Below are positions 1 through 7,295 of a stretch of 15,107 nucleotides of DNA, one piece after another. Numbering within the stretch: position 1 is the first letter of the stretch; every line of letters starts with the position of its first letter. Under the pieces are notes generated by a model. That model saw only the letters and a program-made list of their open reading frames with translations. It was not told where the DNA came from and did not search any database. The DNA is taken from the NCBI GenBank assembly GCA_031373695.1, contig JANMNC010000078.1, forward strand, positions 1 through 15,107. Reading direction: 5' to 3'. Made by a program: the position numbers and the translations under genes. The DNA comes from Methylotenera_A sp031373695 (lineage in GTDB: Bacteria > Pseudomonadota > Gammaproteobacteria > Burkholderiales > Methylophilaceae).

Positions 1-95
1 TGGACCCACCTCTTCCCATCTCGAACAGAGCCGTGAAACGAACCAGCGCCAATGATAGTATGCTTTTTGCATGCGAAAGTAGGTCACCGCCAAGC
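1..95 (+). rRNA. rrf: 5S ribosomal RNA, 3' part (5' end outside window)
   Basis: The first ~95 bases match the conserved 3' three-quarters of a bacterial 5S rRNA: the loop B/C segment around CCCATCTCGAACAGAG, GTGAAACG, and the 3' terminal strand GTAGGTCACCGCCAAGC. The 5' strand of helix I lies before base 1, so the gene is partial. By the usual 16S-23S-5S order this is the end of an rRNA operon. The exact 3' end (94-96) is judged from the family consensus. Confidence 0.95.
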
Positions 96-105
96 TATTT
101 ATATT

Positions 106-134
106 AGTTAATTGAGTCAATCCCTCAATTAACT
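106..134 (+). other. Inverted repeat just after 5S rRNA
   Basis: A perfect 11-bp inverted repeat, AGTTAATTGAG (106-116) and CTCAATTAACT (124-134), encloses a 7-base loop. No T-run follows it, so it is not a classic intrinsic terminator. It may act in 3' processing of the rRNA transcript or slow polymerase before the two terminators downstream. Confidence 0.55.
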
Positions 135-137
135 CAC

Positions 138-170
138 AATAGAGCCCTCTAACGAGGGCTTTATTCGTTT
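138..170 (+). terminator. rRNA operon terminator 1
   Basis: AGCCCTC (143-149), loop TAAC, GAGGGCT (154-160), with pairing that extends outward to about 138/165 through A-T and G-T pairs. It is followed by the T-rich TTTATTCGTTT. It lies 45 bases after the 5S end and probably terminates the rrn transcript. Confidence 0.8.
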
Positions 171-226
171 GTAGAGTGTGATTGTTGTGATGCAACACAA
201 ACAGACTGTACAAACCATTAGTTGTA

Positions 227-263
227 ACAATAAAACCCACTTTGCGAGGGTTTTATTGTTTGT
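227..263 (+). terminator. rRNA operon terminator 2
   Basis: A 12-bp perfect stem, ACAATAAAACCC (227-238) with GGGTTTTATTGT (248-259), loop of 9 bases, then TTTGT. Its 3' arm and tail resemble those of terminator 1 (GAGGG, then TTTATT, then GTTTGTAG), so the two may be a diverged duplication. Tandem terminators are common after rRNA operons. Confidence 0.75.
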
Positions 264-265
264 AG

Positions 266-407
266 GCCCTTGGTAACTAGGGGCGTAAGAATAATTTATA
301 TTTAGCATCACTAGAAACCACATGAGTGTTGATTAGCAAGGTGCGCGGTTTGATGGGATAAATGAATTGTCTATGACTATCAAAGCATTCCAATTGCTTG
401 AATTTAT
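266..407. other. Non-coding spacer between rrn terminators and the rimP promoter
   Basis: This spacer lies in the roughly 400-base stretch without protein genes between 5S and rimP. It holds a short hairpin with G-T pairs, GCCCTTGG (266-273) and CTAGGGGC (277-284), without a T-run. I see no tRNA, credible ORF or mobile element in the rest. Confidence 0.4.
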
Positions 408-424
408 TGGTATAATGAGGTAAT
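408..424 (+). promoter_or_regulatory. Extended -10 promoter of the rimP-nusA-infB operon
   Basis: A perfect -10 hexamer TATAAT (411-416) is preceded by TGG (408-410), giving the extended -10 form TGN-TATAAT. No good -35 exists at 17 bases (TTCCAA, 388-393, matches 3 of 6), which fits an extended -10 promoter that does not depend on a strong -35. Transcription would start near 422-424, about 80 bases before rimP. Confidence 0.65.
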
Positions 425-430
425 AATTCG

Positions 431-453
431 ATGGGCTTTGTGCCCATTTTTTG
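431..453 (+). terminator. Candidate attenuator in the rimP leader
   Basis: ATGGGC (431-436), loop TTTGT, GCCCAT (442-447), followed by six T (447-452). This is a canonical intrinsic terminator shape inside the 5' leader, between the -10 element and rimP. Because it precedes the whole operon, it would gate all downstream genes. Leader terminators ahead of rimP-nusA operons have been proposed from comparative work in other proteobacteria, and NusA itself acts on hairpin-dependent termination, so feedback is plausible. The very short distance from the predicted start (~8 bases to the stem) is unusual. Confidence 0.6.
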
Positions 454-501
454 TTTCTGCTAAGTATGTGGCACTTTGTGCTGTAATTGAGGTTGGTTGT
501 A

Positions 502-987
502 ATGCAAGATTTGCATGGCTTAATTGAAAAAACAGTGATCCAGCTTGGGTTTGAGTTGGTGGACCTCGAGATTTCTAATCGCGGTAAGTTGTTGCGAGTA
601 TTTATTGATAAGCTCAACCCTGCTGACGTTAAGGACAGCGTTAACATTGATGATTGCGTGCTGGTAAGTAACCAGCTTGGCAATGTACTTACAGTTGATC
701 ACGAAATTGAATACGATAGGCTAGAAATTTCGTCCGCTGGCATGGATAGAGTGCTAAAAAAAGAAAAAGATTTTCTGCGTTTTGTTGGCGAGCGCGCGCA
801 AATTAAGTTACGTGTAGGTATTAAAGATGAGGGTGTAAACGCTAGTGAAACTAAGTTGCCCCGCAAAACTTTTTTGGGGCTTATAAAAGGCGTGGAAGAT
901 GCTAATGTGCTGATGGAATATGAGGGTGTTATCTATAAGTTGGCCTTAAGTAACATTGATAAAGCGCGTTTAAGCCCAGTATTTTAG
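502..987 (+). CDS. rimP: Ribosome maturation factor RimP
   Basis: RimP assists assembly of the 30S subunit in the cytoplasm. The 161-residue product has the usual two-domain plan: an alpha/beta N-terminal domain (residues ~1-83, opening with MQDLHGLIEKTV and the GFELVDLE segment) and an SH3-like C-terminal domain (~85-161). The signature LEISSAGMDRVLK in the middle matches the family's LEVSSPGLDRPL, with Pro replaced by Ala. I chose ATG 502 because GAGG at 489-492 lies 9 bases upstream and the protein then begins as the family does; a TTG at 487 would add five residues but would put the GAGG inside the gene. It is the first gene of the conserved rimP-nusA-infB cluster, behind the leader hairpin at 431-453, and nusA starts 77 bases after its stop. 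Confidence 0.93.
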   Translation: MQDLHGLIEKTVIQLGFELVDLEISNRGKLLRVFIDKLNPADVKDSVNIDDCVLVSNQLGNVLTVDHEIEYDRLEISSAGMDRVLKKEKDFLRFVGERAQIKLRVGIKDEGVNASETKLPRKTFLGLIKGVEDANVLMEYEGVIYKLALSNIDKARLSPVF

Positions 988-1064
988 TTTAAACAGTAAT
1001 TAGTCTTGTATTTGGTTTGAAATAATAACGATAGTTTAAGAATATATAAAAGCTGGAGATTGCA

Positions 1065-2531
1065 ATGAGTCGTGAAATTTTATTATTAGTAGATGCCTTG
1101 GCCCACGAAAAAAACGTGACTAAAGAGGTGATTTTTACCGCGTTAGAGCTAGCGTTAGCCTCTGCAACTAAGAAAAAACATCATGACGATGCCGATATTC
1201 GCGTCACAATTAACCGCGAAAGTGGTGAGTATGAAACTTTTAGACGTTGGCAATATGTAGAGTATGACTTGCTAGAAAACTCAGCATTTCAATTTGACGA
1301 AGAAAGTGATCATGCTGCAGGTCGTACAATAGGCGATTATTACGAAGAACCGCTAGAGAGCATTGAGTTTGGCCGCATTGGTGCGCAAGCAGCAAAACAA
1401 GTTATTTTGCAAAAAGTGCGCGAAGCCGAGCGCGAACAAATATTAGAAGACTTTTTGGCGCGCAATGAAAGTTTAGTAACAGGCGTTATTAAGCGTATGG
1501 AAAAGGGCAGTGCAATTATCGAAGTAGGTCGTATTGAATGCTTGTTGCCTCGTGAAGCCATGATTCCAAAAGAAAATTTGCGTGTTGGTGACCGTGTTCG
1601 CGCTTACCTAACACGTGTTGAACGCGGTGGCCGTGGCCCGCAATTAATCTTGTCACGTATTGCGCCTGATTTCTTAAAGCGCTTGTTTGAGTTAGAGGTG
1701 CCTGAAATTGAAGAGGGCTTGCTAGAAATTAGGGCCGCAGCACGTGACCCTGGTTTGCGCTCTAAAATTGCCGTTAAAACTAATGACCAACGTTTAGACC
1801 CGGTAGGTACTTGCGTTGGTATGCGTGGCTCACGTGTGCAGGCGGTAACTGGTGAGTTGGCTGGTGAGCGCGTAGATATTATATTGTGGAGCATGGAGCC
1901 AGCACAATTTGTTATTAATGCCATGGCGCCTGCAGAAGTATCTAGCATTGTGGTGGATGAAGACGCGCATAGCATGGATGTAGTGGTGAACGAAGAGCAG
2001 TTGGCACTGGCTATTGGTCGCAGCGGTCAAAATGTACGTTTGGCCTCTGAGCTTACTGGCTGGACTTTGAATATATTGACAGAAGAGCAGGCGGCAGAAA
2101 AAAATCAAACAGAATATACCAATGTTAGCCAATTGTTTATGGAAAAACTTGACGTAGATGAAGAGGTTGCGGATATTTTGGTACAAGAAGGTTTTAGTAC
2201 ATTAGAAGAAATTGCTTATGTGCCATTGGCCGAAATGGCCGAAATAGATGCCTTTGATGAAGATACCATTAACGAGTTACGTTCACGTGCCCGCGCCGCA
2301 CTTTTAACTGAGGCCATTGCCAAAGAAGAGAAAGTTGACGAGGCTAGCGTAGATTTGTTAAGCATGGAAGGTATGGATGAAGACACAGCGCATCTATTAG
2401 CTTCTAAAGGTGTTGCTACTATGGACGATTTGGCAGAGTTAGCGGTTGACGAACTGGTTGAGCTAACACAAATGGATGCTGAGCGCGCAAAAACGTTAAT
2501 TATGACAGCTCGCGCACCTTGGTTTAAGTAG
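1065..2531 (+). CDS. nusA: Transcription termination/antitermination protein NusA
   Basis: NusA binds RNA polymerase and nascent RNA, modulating pausing, hairpin-dependent termination and antitermination. The 488-residue product has the proteobacterial layout: N-terminal polymerase-binding domain (~1-125), S1 domain (~134-198), KH1 with GMRGSR (252-257), KH2 with GRSGQN (318-323), and two C-terminal acidic helix-hairpin-helix repeats (~355-415 and ~428-486). The two repeats are typical of gamma/betaproteobacterial NusA (about 495 aa in E. coli). ATG 1065 has GGAG six bases upstream. It sits between rimP and infB, the standard order. A 147-base spacer to infB contains a GCTAACT/AGTTAGC inverted repeat (2553-2559, 2589-2595). 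Feedback by NusA on the leader terminator is inferred. Confidence 0.98.
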   Translation: MSREILLLVDALAHEKNVTKEVIFTALELALASATKKKHHDDADIRVTINRESGEYETFRRWQYVEYDLLENSAFQFDEESDHAAGRTIGDYYEEPLESIEFGRIGAQAAKQVILQKVREAEREQILEDFLARNESLVTGVIKRMEKGSAIIEVGRIECLLPREAMIPKENLRVGDRVRAYLTRVERGGRGPQLILSRIAPDFLKRLFELEVPEIEEGLLEIRAAARDPGLRSKIAVKTNDQRLDPVGTCVGMRGSRVQAVTGELAGERVDIILWSMEPAQFVINAMAPAEVSSIVVDEDAHSMDVVVNEEQLALAIGRSGQNVRLASELTGWTLNILTEEQAAEKNQTEYTNVSQLFMEKLDVDEEVADILVQEGFSTLEEIAYVPLAEMAEIDAFDEDTINELRSRARAALLTEAIAKEEKVDEASVDLLSMEGMDEDTAHLLASKGVATMDDLAELAVDELVELTQMDAERAKTLIMTARAPWFK

Positions 2532-2678
2532 TTTAGCGGCTTTAATGGCTTAGCTAACTGCATTCAGGTAATTGGGTTTAACGTAATAAGTTAGCAGTAA
2601 TTTAGAGATAATTTGTTGAATGATTGCGATACACGCATCAACATAGCAATAAAAAAAGTAGAAAGATTGGAGCAGTAA

Positions 2679-5396
2679 ATGGCACAAACAACCGTTGCAC
2701 AATTCGCCGCAGAGCTAGGGCTGCCAACCGCTTTGCTGCTTGATCAACTTAAAAGTGCAGGCGTAAACAAAGCTGCTTTAGACGATAAGCTAGAGGAAGC
2801 TGATAAATCGGCATTGCTAGATTATTTACGTAAAGAGCATGGTGCTGAACAGGCCCCAAAAAACAAAATTACGTTGACGCGCAAATCTAACACCGAAATT
2901 AAAAAAACGGATAGCTCTGGTCGTGCGCGCACCATTCAAGTTGAAGTGCGTAAAAAACGTGTGCTGGAAAAGCCTGAAGATGATGTTGTAGAGCATATAC
3001 AAGAAGCTGAGGCTCTAGAAGAGTTGGTAATTGAGCCTGTTTTGGAAGAGATTATTCCTGCCGAAGTCGTTGAGGTCGAGGTTGTAGAAGTTGCTGAGGT
3101 GTTGGTAGAGATTGCACCAGCAACCGAAGTGATTGCTGAAGTAATTGAAGAGCCGCAAGTAGTTGTCACGCCGACTATTGCTGAAGTTGTTGAAGTAAAA
3201 TCTACAACGATAAAAAAACAAGTATTAACGCCTGAGCAAGTAACCATTCGCGAGCATGAAGCTAAGCGTCACGCGACTTTGGCGGCAATGCAGGCAGAAG
3301 ATGTGCGTAAAAAACAAGAGCTTATACAGCGCCGCTTAGACGATGAAGCCAGAAAGCTGGCTGAAGCTGAAGCGGCTAAAGTAAAAGCAGCCAAGCTTTC
3401 AGAGGGTACCTTACACAAGCCTGTGGCCAAAGTTGGCGCCGTTGCCAAGCCTGCCCCAGCTAAAGATGCTAAAAAAGCCAAGGGTAACAACAAAGAGTGG
3501 ACCGATGCTGAGAACAAAAAACGCGGCTTAAAAACCCGTGGTGCAGTTACAACAGGTTCGAATTGGCGCTCTCCTAAAGGTAAAAACAGATCACATCATG
3601 ATGATGATGCAGAACACGCATTCAATGCGCCTACTGAGGCGATTATTTATGAAGTGTTAGTGCCAGAAACTATCACTGTGGCTGATTTAGCGCACAAAAT
3701 GTCGGTTAAATCTGGCGAAGTGATTAAGAAGTTGATGGGCATGGGCATGATGGTGACGATTAACCAAGTGCTTGATCAAGAAACTGCCATTATTTTGGTG
3801 GAAGAAATGGGTCATAAAGCTTCGGCTGCTGCACCAAACGATCCTGATGTATTCTTGGAAGAGGATGCACATGCAGAAGCTGTATTAGAAACGCGCCCAC
3901 CAGTTGTTACGGTGATGGGTCACGTTGATCATGGTAAAACATCGCTGTTGGATTACATTCGACGTAGCCGTGTGGCTTCAGGCGAGGCAGGCGGCATTAC
4001 ACAGCATATTGGTGCTTATCATGTAGAAACACCGCGCGGTATGGTGACATTTTTAGATACGCCAGGCCATGAAGCATTTACAGCTATGCGCGCACGCGGA
4101 GCAAAAGCCACCGACGTCGTTATTTTAGTGGTATCTGCCGATGACGGTGTAATGCCACAAACGATTGAAGCCATTCACCATGCAAAAGCAGCTGGTGTAC
4201 CACTGGTTGTTGCTATCAACAAAATTGATAAGCCAGGTGCTGAGCCAGAACGCGTAAAAATGGAGCTGGTAGCGCAAGAAGTAGTGCCTGAAGAATTTGG
4301 TGGTGAAATCATGTTCCGCGAAGTTTCGGCCAAAACGGGTAAAGGTATTGATGAGCTGCTAGAAGCGGTATTGTTACAAGCTGAAGTTTTGGAGCTGCAA
4401 GCGCCTAAAAACACACCTGCAAAAGGCTTGGTAATCGAGGGCAGGCTAGACAAAGGTCGTGGCCCAGTTGCTACTATTTTGGTGCAATCGGGTACGCTTA
4501 AGCGTGGCGATATGATTTTGGCAGGCACAACCTTTGGTAAAGTGCGCGCTATGCTAGATGAAGCGGGTAACGATATTAAAGAAGCTGGCCCGTCTTTCCC
4601 AGTAGAAATTCAAGGATTGTCGGATGTGCCAAGCGCAGGTGAAGAAGTCATAGTGCTTAACGATGAGCGTAAGGCGCGTGAAATTGCTAACTTCCGTGCG
4701 GGCAAATTCCGCGATGTTAAATTAGCAAAACAACAAGCCGCTAAACTTGAAAATATGTTTGATCAAATGACTGAGGGCGAAGTACAAACACTCGGCTTAA
4801 TTATTAAATCAGATGTACAAGGTTCTTACGAAGCTTTAGCAACAAGCTTGCAAAAATTATCAACCGCTGAAGTGAAAGTGAATATTATTCACACTGGTGT
4901 AGGCGCAATTAGTGAATCAGATGTGAACTTAGCCAGTGCCTCAGGCGCAGTTTTAATTGGTTTTAACGTGCGTGCCGATGCTGGTTCACGTAAATTAATA
5001 GAAAACTTAGGTGTAGATGTTCGCTATTACAACATTATTTACGAAGCTGTAGATGAAGTAAAAGCCGCACTGGGTGGTATGTTAAAACCAGAGCAACGTG
5101 AAAGTATGATTGGTACTGTAGAGATTCGTGAAGTATTCCGTATCTCTAAAGTGGGCGCTATTGCTGGTTGTTACGTACAAGACGGTATGATTAAACGTAA
5201 CTCACGCGTGCGGGTGTTACGTGCTAACGTGATTATTCATACGGGCGAGCTAGATTCATTGAAACGCTTTAAAGATGATGTAAAAGAAGTGAAAAATAAC
5301 TTTGAATGCGGTTTATCACTCAAAAACTACAACGATATTGAGATTGGCGATATTCTTGAAGTGTATGAAATGATAGAAGTTGCTAGAACCTTATAG
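2679..5396 (+). CDS. infB: Translation initiation factor IF-2
   Basis: IF-2 is the GTPase that brings fMet-tRNA to the 30S subunit and promotes subunit joining. In the 905-residue product: a first IF2_N domain (~1-53), a Glu/Val-rich low-complexity tract (~101-173), a charged helical or coiled-coil stretch (~190-245), a Lys-rich linker, a second IF2_N domain (~320-371), the G domain and C-terminal domains II-IV. G motifs are intact: GHVDHGKT (414-421), DTPGH (460-464), NKID (514-517). ATG 2679 is preceded by TTGGAG (2667-2672). The length fits betaproteobacterial IF-2. The stop is only three bases from rbfA, so the two are probably translationally coupled. The low-complexity tract is typical in kind, but its Val-Glu bias is strong. 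Confidence 0.98.
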   Translation: MAQTTVAQFAAELGLPTALLLDQLKSAGVNKAALDDKLEEADKSALLDYLRKEHGAEQAPKNKITLTRKSNTEIKKTDSSGRARTIQVEVRKKRVLEKPEDDVVEHIQEAEALEELVIEPVLEEIIPAEVVEVEVVEVAEVLVEIAPATEVIAEVIEEPQVVVTPTIAEVVEVKSTTIKKQVLTPEQVTIREHEAKRHATLAAMQAEDVRKKQELIQRRLDDEARKLAEAEAAKVKAAKLSEGTLHKPVAKVGAVAKPAPAKDAKKAKGNNKEWTDAENKKRGLKTRGAVTTGSNWRSPKGKNRSHHDDDAEHAFNAPTEAIIYEVLVPETITVADLAHKMSVKSGEVIKKLMGMGMMVTINQVLDQETAIILVEEMGHKASAAAPNDPDVFLEEDAHAEAVLETRPPVVTVMGHVDHGKTSLLDYIRRSRVASGEAGGITQHIGAYHVETPRGMVTFLDTPGHEAFTAMRARGAKATDVVILVVSADDGVMPQTIEAIHHAKAAGVPLVVAINKIDKPGAEPERVKMELVAQEVVPEEFGGEIMFREVSAKTGKGIDELLEAVLLQAEVLELQAPKNTPAKGLVIEGRLDKGRGPVATILVQSGTLKRGDMILAGTTFGKVRAMLDEAGNDIKEAGPSFPVEIQGLSDVPSAGEEVIVLNDERKAREIANFRAGKFRDVKLAKQQAAKLENMFDQMTEGEVQTLGLIIKSDVQGSYEALATSLQKLSTAEVKVNIIHTGVGAISESDVNLASASGAVLIGFNVRADAGSRKLIENLGVDVRYYNIIYEAVDEVKAALGGMLKPEQRESMIGTVEIREVFRISKVGAIAGCYVQDGMIKRNSRVRVLRANVIIHTGELDSLKRFKDDVKEVKNNFECGLSLKNYNDIEIGDILEVYEMIEVARTL

Positions 5397-5399
5397 ATA

Positions 5400-5756
5400 A
5401 TGGCAAAAGAATTTTCACGAAGTCACCGCGTTGCAGAACAAATGCAACGCGAGTTGGCAGATTTACTTCAATTTGAGGTAAAAGATCCGCGTGTAGGCAT
5501 GGTAACCATTACGCAGGTAGAGGTTACAGGAGACATGGCGCACGCTAAGGTTTTTTATAGCGCAGCTAAAGCCAGTGATTCAATACAGCAAGGTTTAGAA
5601 AAATCGGCAGGTTTTTTACGCACGCAAATTGCTAAACGCATGCTGTTGCGCACAGTGCCGCAGTTGCATTTTGTATACGATGCCTCGATTGATAACGGTA
5701 TTAAAATGGCGCAGTTGATAGATGCTGCGCGTGCCACAGATAAAAACTCAGATTAA
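5400..5756 (+). CDS. rbfA: 30S ribosome-binding factor RbfA
   Basis: RbfA binds late 30S precursors and supports maturation of the 16S rRNA 5' end and growth at low temperature. The 118-residue product is a single KH-like domain and carries the family hallmarks: an N-terminal FSRSHRVAEQMQRELADLL helix, the VKDPRVGMVTITQVEVTGD segment and the FVYDASIDNGIKMAQLID C-terminal segment. ATG 5400 starts three bases after the infB stop. No clear ribosome-binding site precedes it, which suggests coupling to IF-2 translation. It ends in a double stop, TAA TAA (5754-5759). Its place between infB and truB is the conserved order. Confidence 0.96.
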   Translation: MAKEFSRSHRVAEQMQRELADLLQFEVKDPRVGMVTITQVEVTGDMAHAKVFYSAAKASDSIQQGLEKSAGFLRTQIAKRMLLRTVPQLHFVYDASIDNGIKMAQLIDAARATDKNSD

Positions 5757-5771
5757 TAATTACTACAAACC

Positions 5772-6683
5772 TTGCAATTTAAACGCACTAAGCGCGCTAT
5801 AAATGGCGTTTTACTAATAGATAAGCCGCTCGGCTTTTCATCTAATCAGGCATTACAAAAAGTAAAATGGTTGTATCAGGCCACAAAAGCAGGCCACACT
5901 GGCACGCTAGATCCGCTGGCTACTGGCTTATTGCCTATCTGCTTGGGCGAAGCTACTAAGTTTGCACAATACGTTACCGATGCCGATAAAACTTACGATG
6001 CCACAATAAAGTTTGGTGTTACCACCACTACAGGTGACGCGGAGGGTGATGTGCTAACAACTTCAGCTGTTAATTTCACACAACTCCAACTGGAGTTTTC
6101 TTGCCAGCAGTTTGTTGGTCAAATTAGCCAAGTGCCTCCTATGTATTCTGCTTTAAAGCATGAAGGAAAATCTTTGTACGAATACGCCAGAGCAGGCGTG
6201 GATATTGAGCGCAAAGCACGGTTGGTTACTATTAAAAATATTAGCATTAACACATTTGAACATGACGTTGCACAAATCACTGTGACCTGTAGCAAGGGCA
6301 CTTACATTCGCACGCTCGCTGAAGATATTGGCGCGCAGCTTGGCTGTGGCGCGCATTTAATAGGCTTGCGACGCACAGAAACTGCAGGTTATGTGCTGCC
6401 ACAAGCTATTACTTTGGTGCAGCTAGAAGCTATGTCAGCAGAAAATCGTGATGCATTATTATTGCCTGTCGACTCAGCTGTCGAATATCTACCGAAAGTA
6501 ATCTTAAATACGGATGCCGCATTTTTTGTGATGCAAGGCCAATCGGTATGGCAATCTGGAAAAATACCTAATGGCGATTTAAGACTTTATGATGAGCAAC
6601 AACAGTTTTTGGGATTAGGTTTTTTGCAGGATGATGGCAAAGTAGCACCAAGAAGACTTGTTCAAAAAACGCAATCAAATTAA
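5772..6683 (+). CDS. truB: tRNA pseudouridine(55) synthase TruB
   Basis: TruB isomerises U55 in the T-loop of nearly all tRNAs. The 303-residue product has the catalytic motif GHTGTLDPLATG, with the nucleophilic Asp at residue 47, the VPPMYSALKHEGKSLYEYAR segment (~121-140), KGTYIRTL with Arg180, and a PUA-like C-terminal domain (~235-300). The only start giving a full N-terminus is TTG 5772: the reading frame upstream meets stop codons at 5754-5759, and the next conserved block (INGVLLIDKPLGFSS) follows directly. No ribosome-binding site is evident, so translation probably depends on ribosomes leaving rbfA 15 bases upstream. Weak start plus coupling implies modest expression relative to its neighbours. 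Confidence 0.95.
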   Translation: MQFKRTKRAINGVLLIDKPLGFSSNQALQKVKWLYQATKAGHTGTLDPLATGLLPICLGEATKFAQYVTDADKTYDATIKFGVTTTTGDAEGDVLTTSAVNFTQLQLEFSCQQFVGQISQVPPMYSALKHEGKSLYEYARAGVDIERKARLVTIKNISINTFEHDVAQITVTCSKGTYIRTLAEDIGAQLGCGAHLIGLRRTETAGYVLPQAITLVQLEAMSAENRDALLLPVDSAVEYLPKVILNTDAAFFVMQGQSVWQSGKIPNGDLRLYDEQQQFLGLGFLQDDGKVAPRRLVQKTQSN

Positions 6684-6705
6684 TGGCTTGCAGCGCTTAA
6701 AGTGC

Positions 6706-6734
6706 TTGTTAAAAATGCACACTCACGTTAAAAT
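6706..6734 (+). promoter_or_regulatory. Promoter of rpsO
   Basis: -35 TTGTTA (6706-6711), a 17-base spacer and -10 TAAAAT (6729-6734). It lies just after the truB stop and would start transcription near 6740, giving a leader of about 100 bases before rpsO. An internal promoter for rpsO is also found in other bacteria. Confidence 0.6.
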
Positions 6735-6761
6735 GCTGGATTATTCGTAAAAGAATGTACT

Positions 6762-6798
6762 AGTGGCAAACAATTCATCTAAGATTGTTTAAGCTACT
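6762..6798 (+). promoter_or_regulatory. Structured rpsO leader, candidate S15 autoregulatory hairpin
   Basis: A two-part stem: AGTGGC (6762-6767) pairs with GCTACT (6793-6798), and AAACAAT (6768-6774) with ATTGTTT (6784-6790), leaving a 9-base loop and a two-A bulge. In the lower stem, G6765-U6795 is followed by G6766-C6794, the G-U/G-C arrangement that S15 recognises in 16S rRNA helix 22. S15 is known to repress its own mRNA through leader structures in several bacteria. That this element does so here is inferred. Confidence 0.45.
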
Positions 6799-6841
6799 TA
6801 TGCATTGTCGCTAACTATCAGTATTATTTTAAGGAAAAAAG

Positions 6842-7111
6842 ATGGCAATTACAGCAGCAGATACCGCAAAAGTCGTAGCAGCATACCAACAAAAACCAGG
6901 TGACACTGGTAGCCCAGAAGTACAAGTAGCACTTTTAACTAATCGTATTACTTATCTAACTGAGCATTTTAAAGCCAATAAAAAAGATAACCATTCACGT
7001 CGTGGTTTATTGGCAATGGTTAGTCAGCGTCGTCGTTTGTTAGATTATTTAAAAAGTAGAGATGTAAGCCGCTATCAAACTTTGATTGAGCGTTTAAGTC
7101 TACGTAAGTAA
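6842..7111 (+). CDS. rpsO: 30S ribosomal protein S15
   Basis: S15 is a primary 16S rRNA-binding protein at the three-way junction of helices 20-22 and forms a bridge to the 50S subunit. The 89-residue length is exactly that of the family. Hallmarks are visible: the DTGSPEVQVALLTNRI segment, HFKANKKDNHSRRGLL, and MVSQRRRLLDYLK. ATG 6842 has AAGGA (6831-6835) six bases upstream. The gene has its own promoter (6706-6734), a structured leader and a terminator at 7165-7201, so it can be expressed apart from truB and pnp. The rpsO-pnp order is widely conserved. Confidence 0.98.
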   Translation: MAITAADTAKVVAAYQQKPGDTGSPEVQVALLTNRITYLTEHFKANKKDNHSRRGLLAMVSQRRRLLDYLKSRDVSRYQTLIERLSLRK

Positions 7112-7164
7112 TTATTGTAAAAGTGTTTTGCTTGTTCATATATAGCTCGCTTTTATAATAGAAG

Positions 7165-7201
7165 AAAAGCCGATTGCATGGTGATATGCGTCGGCTTTTT
7201 C
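7165..7201 (+). terminator. Terminator between rpsO and pnp
   Basis: AAAAGCCGA (7165-7173) pairs with TCGGCTTTT (7191-7199). The inner GCAT (7176-7179) pairs with ATGC (7186-7189), and a T-run closes the element. It probably limits read-through from rpsO to pnp. Confidence 0.85.
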
Positions 7202-7263
7202 GTTTGTTGTAAACATAAGTTTTAAATTATCACAAAATGTTTTAATTAGAATGTAATTAATAA

Positions 7264-7291
7264 TTGTTTTAAAAATGCATGTTTTAAAAAT
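7264..7291 (+). promoter_or_regulatory. Tentative pnp promoter
   Basis: TTGTTT (7264-7269), a 16-base spacer and AAAAAT (7286-7291), within an AT-rich stretch where TGTTTTAAAAAT occurs twice (7265-7276 and 7280-7291). The hexamers are imperfect. A promoter is expected here because a terminator separates pnp from rpsO, but its exact place is uncertain. Confidence 0.35.
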
Positions 7292-7295
7292 AGTC

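Noticed and set aside
129..323. Minus-strand ORF with a hydrophobic stretch after the 5S gene
   Set aside because: It runs through both rrn terminators and has no ribosome-binding site or recognisable domain.
487..501. TTG start giving five extra residues on RimP
   Set aside because: The ribosome-binding site GAGG (489-492) serves ATG 502, and the family N-terminus begins there.
2936..3247. Ser/Thr-rich ORF antisense to infB
   Set aside because: It is an artefact of the Val/Glu-biased IF-2 tract read on the other strand, with no start signal or family resemblance.
6692..6706. AGCGC/GTGCT hairpin after truB as a terminator
   Set aside because: It is a five-pair stem with a wobble and no T-run, and it abuts the rpsO promoter.
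7265..7291. Direct repeat TGTTTTAAAAAT, twice with 15-base period, as a regulatory iteron
   Set aside because: Two AT-only copies in an AT-rich promoter region are easily due to chance.
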